From an uncultured Clostridium sp. (GTDB taxonomy: Bacteria; Bacillota_A; Clostridia; TANB77; CAG-508): DNA of 56,278 bases. Of the stretch, positions 1-8,306 are shown one piece after another (position 1 is the first letter of the stretch; each line of letters begins with the position of its first letter). The notes beneath the pieces are model-generated. The model had not been told where the DNA came from, searched no databases, and saw only the letters and a program-made list of their open reading frames with translations. The stretch lies in the NCBI GenBank assembly GCA_948466265.1, contig CAOJZU010000010.1, positions 1 to 56,278 of the forward strand, read 5' to 3'. The position numbers and the translations under genes are program-made.

Positions 1-62
1 ATGAAAAACCTAGTGTAAGAAGAAAGAAAAAATCAGAGGCAGCTAGAAAAAGAAAATTTTAA
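1..62 (+). CDS. 3' end of an upstream gene (partial)
   Basis: Frame 3 is open from the window edge to a TAA at 60-62 and encodes a very basic tail ending SEAARKRKF. The beginning lies outside the window, so no function can be given. The tail resembles the basic C-terminus of the next gene (EAARKRG), so the two could be paralogues. A terminator-like hairpin follows about 20 bases later, which supports this being a real gene end. Confidence 0.4.
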   Translation, partial: EKPSVRRKKKSEAARKRKF

Positions 63-82
63 TAAGATATAAAAAGAAATTT

Positions 83-118
83 AAACAGTGTAGTTTATAC
101 TATGCTGTTTTTATTTTC
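83..118 (+). terminator. intrinsic terminator
   Basis: AAACAG at 83-88 pairs with CTGTTT at 105-110, continued inward by wobble and TAGT/ACTA pairs around a tiny loop. A T-rich run follows to about 118. It sits just after the partial gene. Confidence 0.6.
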
Positions 119-289
119 TTTATAGATATCTTTGAACATCTATAAAAAGTAGTAGCACTTTATATAAAATCGTGATATAATAAAATCCAATATTGGTTAA
201 AATTTCCAAAGATTTAAAATACCGCCTGTTTTTACAGCGTTAATATAGATGCAACTATTGTAAAACTATTGTTTTGGGGAGGTGACAAA

Positions 290-664
290 ATGAATAATGA
301 TCTAAACCAATTTTTAAATGTATTTTGGCTTATAGCATTTTTCATGTTATTGTTTCTTATTGTAATCTTTATAACCATGATTTTACCTTCGTTAGTGATC
401 ATAATAATCTTTACATATTTTATTAATTATACTTATGCAAGGATTCTTTACTCAAAAGATAGAAAAGCAGCTCTAGCAAAGTTAAAGGAAGTAAGAGAAG
501 CTGCCAGAAAAAATTATTATGTATCATGGATTAAAAGCAAAAGACTTACTTGGATAAAGAAAGGCTATGAAGCAGGAATTGAAGCAGCAAGGGAAAAAAG
601 ATGGGAAGCAGCAAGAAAGAGAGGTATAGCCGAAAGAAGAAAAAACGAAGTGGCAAAAAGATAG
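290..664 (+). CDS. small membrane protein with basic C-terminal half
   Basis: Unrecognised protein of 124 residues. The ATG at 290 is chosen because GGGGAGGTG lies 5-6 bases upstream; an in-frame TTG at 269 lacks such a site. Residues ~8-48 are strongly hydrophobic and could form one long or two short membrane segments. The remaining ~75 residues are charged and Arg/Lys-rich (repeated EAARK/AARKRG patterns), probably a cytoplasmic helical tail. It stands alone, between a terminator upstream and a weak hairpin downstream. There is no in-frame CGG. No function is proposed. Confidence 0.7.
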   Translation: MNNDLNQFLNVFWLIAFFMLLFLIVIFITMILPSLVIIIIFTYFINYTYARILYSKDRKAALAKLKEVREAARKNYYVSWIKSKRLTWIKKGYEAGIEAAREKRWEAARKRGIAERRKNEVAKR

Positions 665-689
665 TATTTGTTAAGAAAAATAATAGGCG

Positions 690-720
690 TAAGAGAGAGG
701 TATATTTTACTTCTCTCTTA
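690..720 (+). terminator. hairpin after the small membrane protein gene
   Basis: TAAGAGAGA at 690-698 pairs perfectly with TCTCTCTTA at 712-720 around a 13-base loop. The following sequence is only moderately T-rich, so it may be a weak terminator. Confidence 0.4.
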
Positions 721-788
721 TGCTTGTTTGTAATGCCTATATCCAGTCTATATTATATATTTTCTATTTGCTTAATGATAAAAAACAC

Positions 789-818
789 TTGTATATTTTG
801 GAAGAAATATAGTATACT
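789..818 (+). promoter_or_regulatory. putative sigma-A promoter for yfmF
   Basis: TTGTAT (789-794), an 18-base spacer and TATACT (813-818), ending 29 bases before the yfmF start. Pattern match only. Confidence 0.4.
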
Positions 819-847
819 ATGTTTTGAGAAAGAAGGGAGAAAACTAT

Positions 848-2115
848 ATGAGTGATAATAAAAAAGAGATAAAAACTGGAGTAACACTACATTTAATTAA
901 AACAAACAAATTTAAAACAGACTTGATAGCAGTATTTTTAACAACAAAGCTTTCAAGAGAAGATGTTACGAAAAATGCAATGATACCAATGATACTTAAA
1001 TCAGGAAGTTCAAAACTTGAGAATATTGAAGAGATAAATAAAGAATTAGAAGAAATGTATGGAGCAGGATTTGACTGCGGTATAGATAAAACAGGAGATA
1101 ATCAAGTATTAAAATTCTATCTAGAAACGATAGATGATAAATATTTGCCTGAGGGAGAAAGCAACTTAAAGAAAGGAATAGATACATTACTTGAGATAGT
1201 TTTTGATCCAAAACTTGAAAATAATGTGTTTGAAAAGGAATATATTAAGACAGAAAAAGAGAAATTAAAAGCTATTATAGAAGGAAAAAAAGATAATAAA
1301 TCAGCTTATGCAAATTTAAGATGTCAAGAGGAAATGTATAAAGATACACCATTTGGATTATATAAATATGGATATATAGAAGATTTAGAACGGAATAAAT
1401 GAAAATAATTTATATGACCATTATAAGAAATTAATATCTGAATGCAAGATAGATATATTTGTATCAGGTGATGTTGAGGAAGAAAAGATAGTAGATATTA
1501 TATTAAATAATGAAAATATTATTAGGATAAATGAGAGGGAAGCGGTATACAACAAGCAGAATATACCATTCGAAAAACATCAAGAAAGAGAAATAGTAGA
1601 AAACTTAGATGTAACACAAGGGAATCTAGTTTTAGGATTATCAATAAATAAAAATGATAAGAAAGAAAAATATGTTGCACTTGTGTATAATTGGATACTT
1701 GGAGGTTCTGCGACTTCTAAGATGTTTCAAATTGTAAGAGAAAAATATAGCCTAGCATATACAGCAGCTTCAAACTATCTAAGACACAAGAATAGTATAT
1801 TTATAAGATGTGGAATAGAAATAGATAATTATGAAAAAACATTAAAGCTTATTAAAGAACAATTAGAAGATCTGAAAAATGGAAATTTTACAGATGAAGA
1901 TATAAAAAATGCAAAAATTCGGAATAGTATCAATTGTAAGACAAATACCTGAAGAGCAAGATACAGAAGTAACATATTATCTAGGTCAATCACTTGCGGA
2001 AATTAAGACATCTTTTGAGGAGTATGAAGAAGAAGTAAATAAGGTTACAAAGGAAGAAATTATAGATTTTGCATCAAGAGTAAATGTTGATACAATTTAT
2101 TTTTTAAGAAATTAA
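848..2115 (+). CDS. yfmF: M16 peptidase-family protein YfmF-like, non-catalytic partner (2 CGGN shifts)
   Basis: Reconstructed protein of 421 residues, the usual size for this M16 (insulinase-like) family. It lacks the HxxEH zinc motif, as expected of the inactive partner; the next gene carries it. The ATG at 848 follows GAAGGGAG. The frame breaks at CGG 1391-1393 (after GAA) and CGG 1920-1922 (after ATT). Dropping the C gives Gly182 and Gly358 and restores continuous M16 sequence (YGYIEDLEG-INENNLYDHY and AKIG-IVSIVRQIPEEQDTE). Without the shifts, translation stops within 6 bases of the first site. In Firmicutes this pair is annotated as associated with EF-P 5-aminopentanol modification. That role is inferred from family only. 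Confidence 0.88.
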
Positions 2116-2137
2116 TCATATAGAAAGGGAATTTTAA

Positions 2138-3400
2138 ATGGAAATCATAGAAAACAAGAATGTTAAAGAAAAGTTATATATAGAAAAACTTGAGAATGGC
2201 TTAACAGTAATGATAATCCCAAGAAAAAATGTAGGGAAAAAATATATAATATTTGGAACACATTTTGGTTCAATAGATAACAAATTTGTCTTAAATGGAG
2301 AAATAGAAGAAAAAACGGTTCCAGATGGAATTGCACATTTTTTAGAACATAAAATGTTTGAACAAAAAAGTGGAGTAAATAGTCTAGACGCATTAACAGC
2401 CCTTGGAGTAAATGCAAATGCATATACAACAAATGATCATACAGCGTATTTATATGAAGCAACAGATAACTTTTACGACGCTTTAGATGAATTTATGGAT
2501 TATGTTCAAAATCCATATTATACTGATGAAAATGTAGAAAAGGAAAAAGGGATAATTGCTCAAGAAATAAACATGTATGAAGATTATCCAGAATGGCAAG
2601 TATATTTAAATGCCATAAAATGTATGTATAAGGAATTTCCAGTAAGACTTGATATAGCAGGAACAGTAGATTCTATATCAAATATAACAAAAGAAATGCT
2701 ATACCTTTGCTATGACAATTTTTATACACCTAGCAATATGGCTATGGCAATATGTGGTGACTTTGAGCCCGAAAAAATATTAGAAGAAGTGAAAAAGAGG
2801 ATAGTTAACAAAGAGAAGAAAGATGTGCCAAAGAGAATTTATCCAGATGAACCTGAAGAAATAAATGAAAAAGAAAAAATCGTTGATATGAACTTAAGTA
2901 ATCCAATGTTTGCTATAGGATTTAAGGATAAGCCGGGAGAGGATATGGTAAAAAGACATATTGCAATACAGATAATCCTAAATACATTACTTGGAAAAAG
3001 TTCTGCACTTAATAAAAAACTAATAGACTCTAATCTTTTACTTGGAACATTAGATGTAGAATATGAATATACAAATACTTATGCATTTGTACTTATAACA
3101 GGACTTTCAAGAAAACCAGAAGAAGTTATAAAAGAAGTAAATAATGAAATAGAAAATGCAAAAAAGGCTGGTCTTAATAAAGAGGATTTTGAAAGAAATA
3201 AGAAGAAATTATATGGTGATTATATAACAGAATATAATAGCGTAGATGAAACAGCAAGAATGTTTTTATCAGATTTCTTTAAAGGAGTAAATAGTTTTGA
3301 ATATCTAGAAAAACATGAAGAAATTACAAAAGAATATGCAGAAAAATTATTAAAAGAAATTTTTGTAGAAGAAAGAGAAGTTACATCAATTGTTAAATAA
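2138..3400 (+). CDS. yfmH: M16 zinc peptidase YfmH-like
   Basis: Intact 420-residue M16-family peptidase with the inverted zinc motif HFLEH (HxxEH) near residue 68, then the NANAYT segment and a second M16 domain in the C-terminal half. It starts 22 bases after the stop of the yfmF-like gene, preceded by AAAGGG, so the two are co-transcribed and probably form a heterodimer with one active site. It contains ACGG and CCGG in other phases but no in-frame CGG, and reads straight through. The annotation as an EF-P modification-associated protein comes from the family, not from anything seen here. Confidence 0.9.
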   Translation: MEIIENKNVKEKLYIEKLENGLTVMIIPRKNVGKKYIIFGTHFGSIDNKFVLNGEIEEKTVPDGIAHFLEHKMFEQKSGVNSLDALTALGVNANAYTTNDHTAYLYEATDNFYDALDEFMDYVQNPYYTDENVEKEKGIIAQEINMYEDYPEWQVYLNAIKCMYKEFPVRLDIAGTVDSISNITKEMLYLCYDNFYTPSNMAMAICGDFEPEKILEEVKKRIVNKEKKDVPKRIYPDEPEEINEKEKIVDMNLSNPMFAIGFKDKPGEDMVKRHIAIQIILNTLLGKSSALNKKLIDSNLLLGTLDVEYEYTNTYAFVLITGLSRKPEEVIKEVNNEIENAKKAGLNKEDFERNKKKLYGDYITEYNSVDETARMFLSDFFKGVNSFEYLEKHEEITKEYAEKLLKEIFVEEREVTSIVK

Positions 3401-3457
3401 TTTTGTTACTATTTTGACACAAAACGATTACATTTAGGTTACAAAGAAGAAAAACGC

Positions 3458-3464
3458 TGTCGAA
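3458..3464 (+). promoter_or_regulatory. candidate Spo0A (0A) box
   Basis: A perfect TGTCGAA heptamer, the established Spo0A-binding consensus, ~150 bases upstream of a Spo0E-family gene. A 7-mer can occur by chance; the context makes it worth noting. Confidence 0.35.
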
Positions 3465-3553
3465 TTATAGCGAAAAACTATAAACTTAGTTTAAAAACTT
3501 ATAAAAAAGCTGAAATATGACTAACGAAAAAAGTTAAAAGAAGTTTAAATTAA

Positions 3554-3582
3554 TTGACTAAAGGTATTTTTTATGGTATTTT
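3554..3582 (+). promoter_or_regulatory. putative promoter for the Spo0E-like gene
   Basis: TTGACT (3554-3559), 17-base spacer, TATTTT (3577-3582), 34 bases before the start codon. The -35 is good and the -10 is weak. Confidence 0.35.
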
Positions 3583-3615
3583 ATCATTAACAGATAAAAA
3601 ATGGAGGAAAAACGA

Positions 3616-3765
3616 ATGTTAAATGATAAAATTCGTAAAAAAAGAGAAGAACTAAACAGAAGTATTGAAGAAAATAAAAGTTATGACGAAATTTACAAAA
3701 TAAGTGTAGAATTAGACGAATTAATAGCAGAGTATTACAGAGAGAACAAAAAAGTAGAAGCATAA
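3616..3765 (+). CDS. Spo0E-like sporulation regulatory protein
   Basis: A 49-residue protein starting at ATG 3616 behind TGGAGG. It has the Spo0E-family pattern: two short helices, the second with the signature SVELDELI followed by AEYY (family motif SxxLDxLI..Y). Spo0E-family proteins dephosphorylate the response regulator Spo0A~P and so delay sporulation. Length and motif fit the short members (YnzD/YisI type). A possible 0A box lies upstream and a strong terminator follows immediately, so it is probably monocistronic. It supports a spore-forming host. The assignment is based on motif only. Confidence 0.8.
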   Translation: MLNDKIRKKREELNRSIEENKSYDEIYKISVELDELIAEYYRENKKVEA

Positions 3766-3769
3766 AAAA

Positions 3770-3800
3770 TAACTGGCAAAGTTTTGCCAGTTATTTTTTA
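3770..3800. terminator. bidirectional intrinsic terminator
   Basis: A perfect 10-bp stem, TAACTGGCAA (3770-3779) with TTGCCAGTTA (3784-3793), has an A-run on the left and T-run on the right. It can serve both the Spo0E-like gene and the convergent mecA gene. Confidence 0.85.
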
Positions 3801-3810
3801 AAATACTTTT

Positions 3811-4461
3811 CTATACAAAATTTTCAATTGCTTCTGTTATTGCAGTATCTTTTATTATAGCATTTCCATACTCAGTAATTTTTCTTTCAAAAAGCTCGGA
3901 ATTATCAACAAAATGAGCAAACTCCGTTATGACAGGACAAAGAAATTTTACAACCTCAGAGTCTAAATCAATTCCAGTAAGTATTAAATAATAATTAGAA
4001 TTGTATTCATATAAATCAGAAGCTTTTGAAAATTCAGTTAATTCTTCCTTATGAGGACTTTTTTCTAAAAAGGTGCAAAAATCACAAAAAGAATCAAAAG
4101 AATCAAAAGAATAGATTGTTTTTGATCCTACAAATGCAGGTCTTTTTCTTTTTATATGTAAAGTTTTTCTCTTTTGTGAGAACTTGGTTTCTTCATGAGA
4201 ACTTTTTTCTTTACTATGTTCAAATTTAGTTATTGTCAAAACAAAACGACCATCTTTTAATGCTAATGCTTCTATCATTATTCTACAGTCATCTGTATAA
4301 AAGCCTACTTCTTTTTCAGCTGTGTCCAACATATCTAAAAAAATACCTTGAGATTCAATAGAATTAGACATAAATGAATGAAAATCAATATCTCTTTCTC
4401 TTAAATCTTCCATATTCAAAGTAATACGTATTTTATTTTCATTAAGTTTTTCAATTTTCAT
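3811..4461 (-). CDS. mecA: adaptor protein MecA
   Basis: A 216-residue protein with the MecA layout: an N-terminal domain beginning MKIEKLNENKIRIT with the DLxxRxIDF-like segment (DLRERDIDFHSFM, residues ~19-31), a variable charged linker (~80-105), then the C-terminal ClpC-binding domain with FCTFLEKSP and YYLILTG. MecA delivers substrates to the ClpCP protease in Firmicutes. It is convergent with the Spo0E-like gene and shares its terminator. The only CGG on its sense strand is out of phase and causes no shift. Confidence 0.88.
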   Translation of the reverse strand: MKIEKLNENKIRITLNMEDLRERDIDFHSFMSNSIESQGIFLDMLDTAEKEVGFYTDDCRIMIEALALKDGRFVLTITKFEHSKEKSSHEETKFSQKRKTLHIKRKRPAFVGSKTIYSFDSFDSFCDFCTFLEKSPHKEELTEFSKASDLYEYNSNYYLILTGIDLDSEVVKFLCPVITEFAHFVDNSELFERKITEYGNAIIKDTAITEAIENFV

Positions 4462-4576
4462 ATTAAAACAATCATCTCTTTCTGAATGGTTTATTTATTT
4501 AATAATATTATACTATATAAAATTGAAAAATGGAATAAGAAAATAGTGGAAAAAGAAAATAATTTTACATGAGTAC

Positions 4577-4605
4577 TTGAAAAATATCCATTTGCAATAT
4601 ATAAT
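4577..4605 (+). promoter_or_regulatory. sigma-A promoter for the DUF4321-radC-mre operon
   Basis: TTGAAA (4577-4582), 17-base spacer, TATAAT (4600-4605), 42 bases before the ATG of the DUF4321 gene. Near-consensus spacing and -10. Confidence 0.65.
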
Positions 4606-4647
4606 ATATTAGTATTACGGAAAATAGAATTAGGAGGAACAAAAGAT

Positions 4648-4905
4648 ATGGCGACACGTGATAAAAATATATGGATATTAGTACTATTTATACTTGCAGG
4701 AATAGTAGTAGGAGGTCTTCTTGGGGAACTTGCTTCACAAGTTGATTTTCTATGGTGGCTTGGATATGGACAAAGTTTTGGACTAGCTGAACCCGTAATA
4801 TTAAACCTAAATATAATAACACTTACATTTGGTATACAATTTAAATTAAATATAGCAAGTATAATTGGAATTGCAGTAGCATTATTTATATACAGAAAAA
4901 CTTAA
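4648..4905 (+). CDS. DUF4321 small membrane protein
   Basis: An 85-residue protein with two hydrophobic segments (~8-30 and ~65-82) flanking a central loop containing FLWWLGYGQSFGL. The IVVGGLLGELAS pattern and position directly upstream of radC-mreB match the DUF4321 family of Clostridia. The function of that family is unknown. It starts at ATG 4648 after AGGAGG and is probably the first gene of the elongation operon. Confidence 0.75.
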   Translation: MATRDKNIWILVLFILAGIVVGGLLGELASQVDFLWWLGYGQSFGLAEPVILNLNIITLTFGIQFKLNIASIIGIAVALFIYRKT

Positions 4906-4962
4906 ATTCATCTAGAGTATTGATGGGGGGTCAAAACAAAAGAGAAGAAGAAAGGAAGAAAA

Positions 4963-5653
4963 ATGACATTAAAAATGAAAGAATTACCCTCATCAGAAAG
5001 ACCATATGAAAAATTAGAAATATTTGGAGCAAAAAAGTTATCAAATTCAGAATTGTTGGCAATAATAATTAAAACAGGCACCAAAGATGAAACAGCAATA
5101 TCACTTGCACAAAAAGTACTAAGCCTAAACCAAGGTATAAAAACAAATAGTTTAGAATTTTTGCAAAATATAAGTATAAATGAACTTTGCAAAATAAAAG
5201 GAATAGGCAAGGTAAAAGCAATTCAAATAATTGCAGTATGTGAAATGGCAAAAAGAATACAGGCGCCACTCGATGTGCAAAATATTAAAATAAAGAGTTC
5301 ACAAGATGTAGCAGACTTACTAATGAATGAATTAAAATACGAAAAAAGAGAAATAGCAAAAGTGATCCTTCTTGATATGAAAAATATCATACAAAAGATA
5401 ATTGATTTATCATTTGGAGGGACAAACTTTGCAATGCTAGAACCAAAAGAAGTATTATATGAAGCAGTAAAGGCAGGGACACCTAAAATAATAATTGTAC
5501 ATAATCATCCAAGTGGAGATCCAACACCAAGCAAAGAAGATATAAATTTAACAAGAAGAATTATATCATCATCAGAAATAATTGGACTTGAGGTGTTAGA
5601 TCACATAATAATTGCATCCTCGCGGGTGTGAAAGTATTATGAAATATTTGTGA
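4963..5653 (+). CDS. radC: RadC-family JAB/MPN protein (1 CGGN shift near C-terminus)
   Basis: RadC-like protein of 229 residues if the shift is used. The N-terminal half has a helix-hairpin-helix-like segment (IKGIGKVKA, ~78-86). The C-terminal JAB domain keeps the metal motif HNHPSGDPTPSKED (~182-195). At CGG 5623-5625 (after TCG) the normal frame would end three residues later. Dropping the C gives Gly221 and GCESIMKYL before a TGA at 5651-5653, resembling the normal RadC tail where a short xYVSLxExG-like strand follows HIII. This is one of only two CGGG sites. The cellular role of RadC proteins is uncertain despite the name. It precedes mreB by 63 bases. Confidence 0.85.
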
Positions 5654-5716
5654 TTAGCTACTAATTAATTAAAGGTGCAAGTTAGAATAAATAGTTTTAA
5701 TGGAGATGAAAAGAAG

Positions 5717-6750
5717 ATGGGATTATTTAATTTAGGTTCAAAAGATATAGGAATAGATTTAGGAACAGCAAATATACTTGTAACATTAAGGGGAAAAGGA
5801 ATAATTTTAGTGGAGCCATCAGTAGTTGCAATAGATAGGAAAACTGGAAATATTGTCGCAACACGGTGAGGAAGCAAAAGAAATGCTAGGTAGAACACCA
5901 GAAGAAATAAAGGCAGTTAGGCCTTTAAAAGATGGTGTAATTGCAGATTTTACTGCAACAAGATTACTTCTTAAAAATTTAATAGAAAAAATATCTTCAA
6001 GGTATAATATAGGAAAGCCAAGAGTTGTAGTAGGAGTTCCATCAGGAATTACTGAAGTTGAAGAAAGAGCAGTAGAAGAATCTGTAATGCATGCAGGTGC
6101 AAAAGAAGTATATTTAATGGAAGAACCAATGGCAGCAGCAATTGGTGCAGGACTTGATGTTGCAGAGCCAAGTGGAAATATAATAGTAGATATTGGAGGA
6201 GGAACAACAGAAGTTGCAGTTATTTCGCTTGGAGGAATAGTTATAAGTAATTCTATAAGAATTGCAGGAGACGAATTAGATGAGGATATAGTAAATTATA
6301 TAAAGAAAAAACATAATACAGCAATTGGTGAAACTACAGCAGAAGAGATAAAAAAAGAAATAGGCTGTGCTATTCCACTAATGACAGAAAAAACAATAGA
6401 ACTTAGAGGAAGAGATTTAGGAAGTGGACTTCCAAAAAATATTGTTATAGGTTCAAGCGAAGTACAAGAAGCAATGGAAGAATCAATTCGGAGATATTGT
6501 AGATGTAATAAAAGCAACTCTTGAAAAAACGCCTCCAGAACTTGCATCAGATATAATGGAAAAAGGAATAATCCTAGCAGGGGGAGGAGCACTAATAGAA
6601 AATCTTGATAAACTTGTTAGTGAAAAAACAGGAATGCCAGTATTTGTTGCAGAAAGTCCATTAGAGTGCGTGGTAAAAGGAACTGGTAAAACATTAGAAG
6701 ATTTAGAAAAATTAAAAACAGTACTATTAAATGCAAGAAGAATGAAATAA
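5717..6750 (+). CDS. mreB: rod-shape protein MreB (2 CGGN shifts)
   Basis: Actin-like filament protein that positions the cell-wall elongation machinery. The reconstructed length is 343 residues, normal for MreB. Visible actin-fold motifs are [12 protein letters not shown] (phosphate 1), [18 protein letters not shown] (phosphate 2) and [14 protein letters not shown] (adenosine). The start is ATG 5717. The frame breaks at CGG 5864-5866 (ACA CGG TGA, so the normal frame stops at once) and CGG 6489-6491 (after ATT). Removing C restores [13 protein letters not shown] (Gly50) and [22 protein letters not shown] (Gly258), both standard MreB sequence. It is followed by mreC within 24 bases. Confidence 0.95.
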
Positions 6751-6773
6751 AGAGGAAAGGAAGCTTAAGGTAA

Positions 6774-7588
6774 GTGTTTAAGAAAAAGAAAGGAATTATG
6801 GGAATAGCAATAACAGTGCGGAATATTAGTTATACTAGTTTTTTTATCTAATGTGAAAACACGGAAGCTTATCATACATAGAAAATGCAGTTTCTAGTAT
6901 TATAATGCCAATCCAAAATCGGATATACTTACCTTAAAAATAAAATTTCAGGAAATAGTAGTTTTTTTAGTAATTTAGAAGCACTAAAACAAGAAAGTGA
7001 GAATCTAAAACAAGAAAATAGTGAACTTAGGCAATCTTTAAGAGAACTTGAAATAATAAAGGCAGAAAATGAAACCTTAAAAGAATACTTAGGACTAACA
7101 CAAAAATATACAGATTATCAGGCGGTTCCAGCATATATAATAAACAAAGATATTAGTAATTATAGTAGTACATTTGTGATAAATGCAGGAAAAAGAGATG
7201 GAATAGAAGAAAACATGACAGTAATTGCAGATGAAGGACTTGTACGGATATATAATATCAGTAACAGATGAAACAGCTAAAGTACAAACGATAATTGACT
7301 CATCAAGCTCATGTAGTGCTAGTTTAATACATTCAGAGGAAAGCATCATTTGTAAGGGGAGTTTAAATGATGGAATGCTTAAAGGAACATATATACCAAC
7401 AGGAGCAGATATAACAGAAGGAGATACATTAGAGACTTCAGGAATGGGAGGAATTTATCCTAAGGGAATTATAATACGGAAAAATAAAAACAATAAATAA
7501 TACATTAAATGTGTTAGATAGATATGCTTGGATAGAACCAGCAGTTAACTTTGATAAAGTTGAAACAGTTTTAGTAATCACAAATTAG
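6774..7588 (+). CDS. mreC: rod-shape protein MreC (5 CGGN shifts)
   Basis: Bitopic scaffold of the elongasome; reconstructed length 269 residues. GTG 6774 is taken as start, with AAGG upstream, giving a short basic N-terminus then one membrane helix (~8-28). A coiled coil (~60-95, LKQESENLKQENSELRQSL) and the MreC beta domain follow. Shifts at CGG 6819, 6862, 6920, 7245 and 7477 (first base), after GTG, ACA, AAT, GTA and ATA, give Gly16, 30, 49, 157 and 234. Each join restores plausible MreC sequence such as DEGLVG-YIISV and KGIIIG-KIKTINN. The three N-terminal breaks are within 102 bases. A GCGG in another phase (~7124) is read normally. Confidence 0.9.
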
Positions 7589-7643
7589 TAAATAAAGTAT
7601 AAGTGAAGAAGAAATTTATAGCCTTAAGTAATAGGAGTGAATA

Positions 7644-8179
7644 ATGAAAAAAGTAATCACTATAATAATACTTATCATTGCATTTATAATAATATATTTT
7701 CTGCAATCAAACTTTTTTAGCTCATTTACTATAGCAGGAGTAATGCCAAACCTATTTATAATATTTATACTATTTATAGGCTTATACTCAGGAGCAAAAA
7801 TAGGGACTGCATTTGGAGTGTTATTTGGAATATTAATGGACATTTTAGGAGGAGGAATAATACGGAGCATCAGGAGTAGCTTTAGGAGCTATTGGTTTCC
7901 TTCGGAGGATATTTAGAAAAAGATTTTTCAAAAGATAGTAAAATTACAGTTATGCTAATGTGTGCTACTGCCACAGCAGGATATGAATTATTTGTATATT
8001 TATATAAAGGGGCAGTATTATCAGCAAATATAGAGCTTTTGTTATTTACTAAAATACTAGTTATAGAGATAATATATAATACTTTGCTTACAATCATTTT
8101 ATATCCACTAATGCAAAAATTAGGATATAAAATGGAAAGTGTATTTAATAAAACACAAATATTAACTAGATATTTCTAA
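7644..8179 (+). CDS. mreD: rod-shape protein MreD (2 CGGN shifts)
   Basis: Integral membrane elongasome protein of 177 residues, the usual MreD size, with about five hydrophobic segments starting VITIIILIIAFIIIYFL. It starts at ATG 7644 behind AGGAG. Shifts at CGG 7863-7865 (after ATA) and 7903-7905 (after CTT) give Gly74 and Gly87 and restore DILGGGIIG-ASGVALGAIGFLG-GYLEKDF, the glycine-rich loop typical of the family. The unshifted frame is lost 40 bases after the first site. Position between mreC and the PBP2 gene confirms the call. Confidence 0.88.
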
Positions 8180-8306
8180 GTCGTTGAAAATTAAATTTAT
8201 TTAATTTGCGATTGACATAGGAATCAATTATTCGAACGTTACAGATTCTTTTAAGCTTTGCTATTTAGAAACTGTTAGTACGTTTTTCTAAGGTAGAGGA
8301 GAAATA

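Noticed and set aside
601..855. 84-residue open frame overlapping the first gene
   Set aside because: It is out of frame with a better-supported gene, has no ribosome site and its composition is low-complexity; treated as a shadow.
1391..1393. CGG reassigned as a stop or as another sense codon
   Set aside because: Reading CGG as any triplet leaves the downstream part out of frame (often a stop within a few codons, as in MreB CGG TGA). Only a +1 step restores homology.
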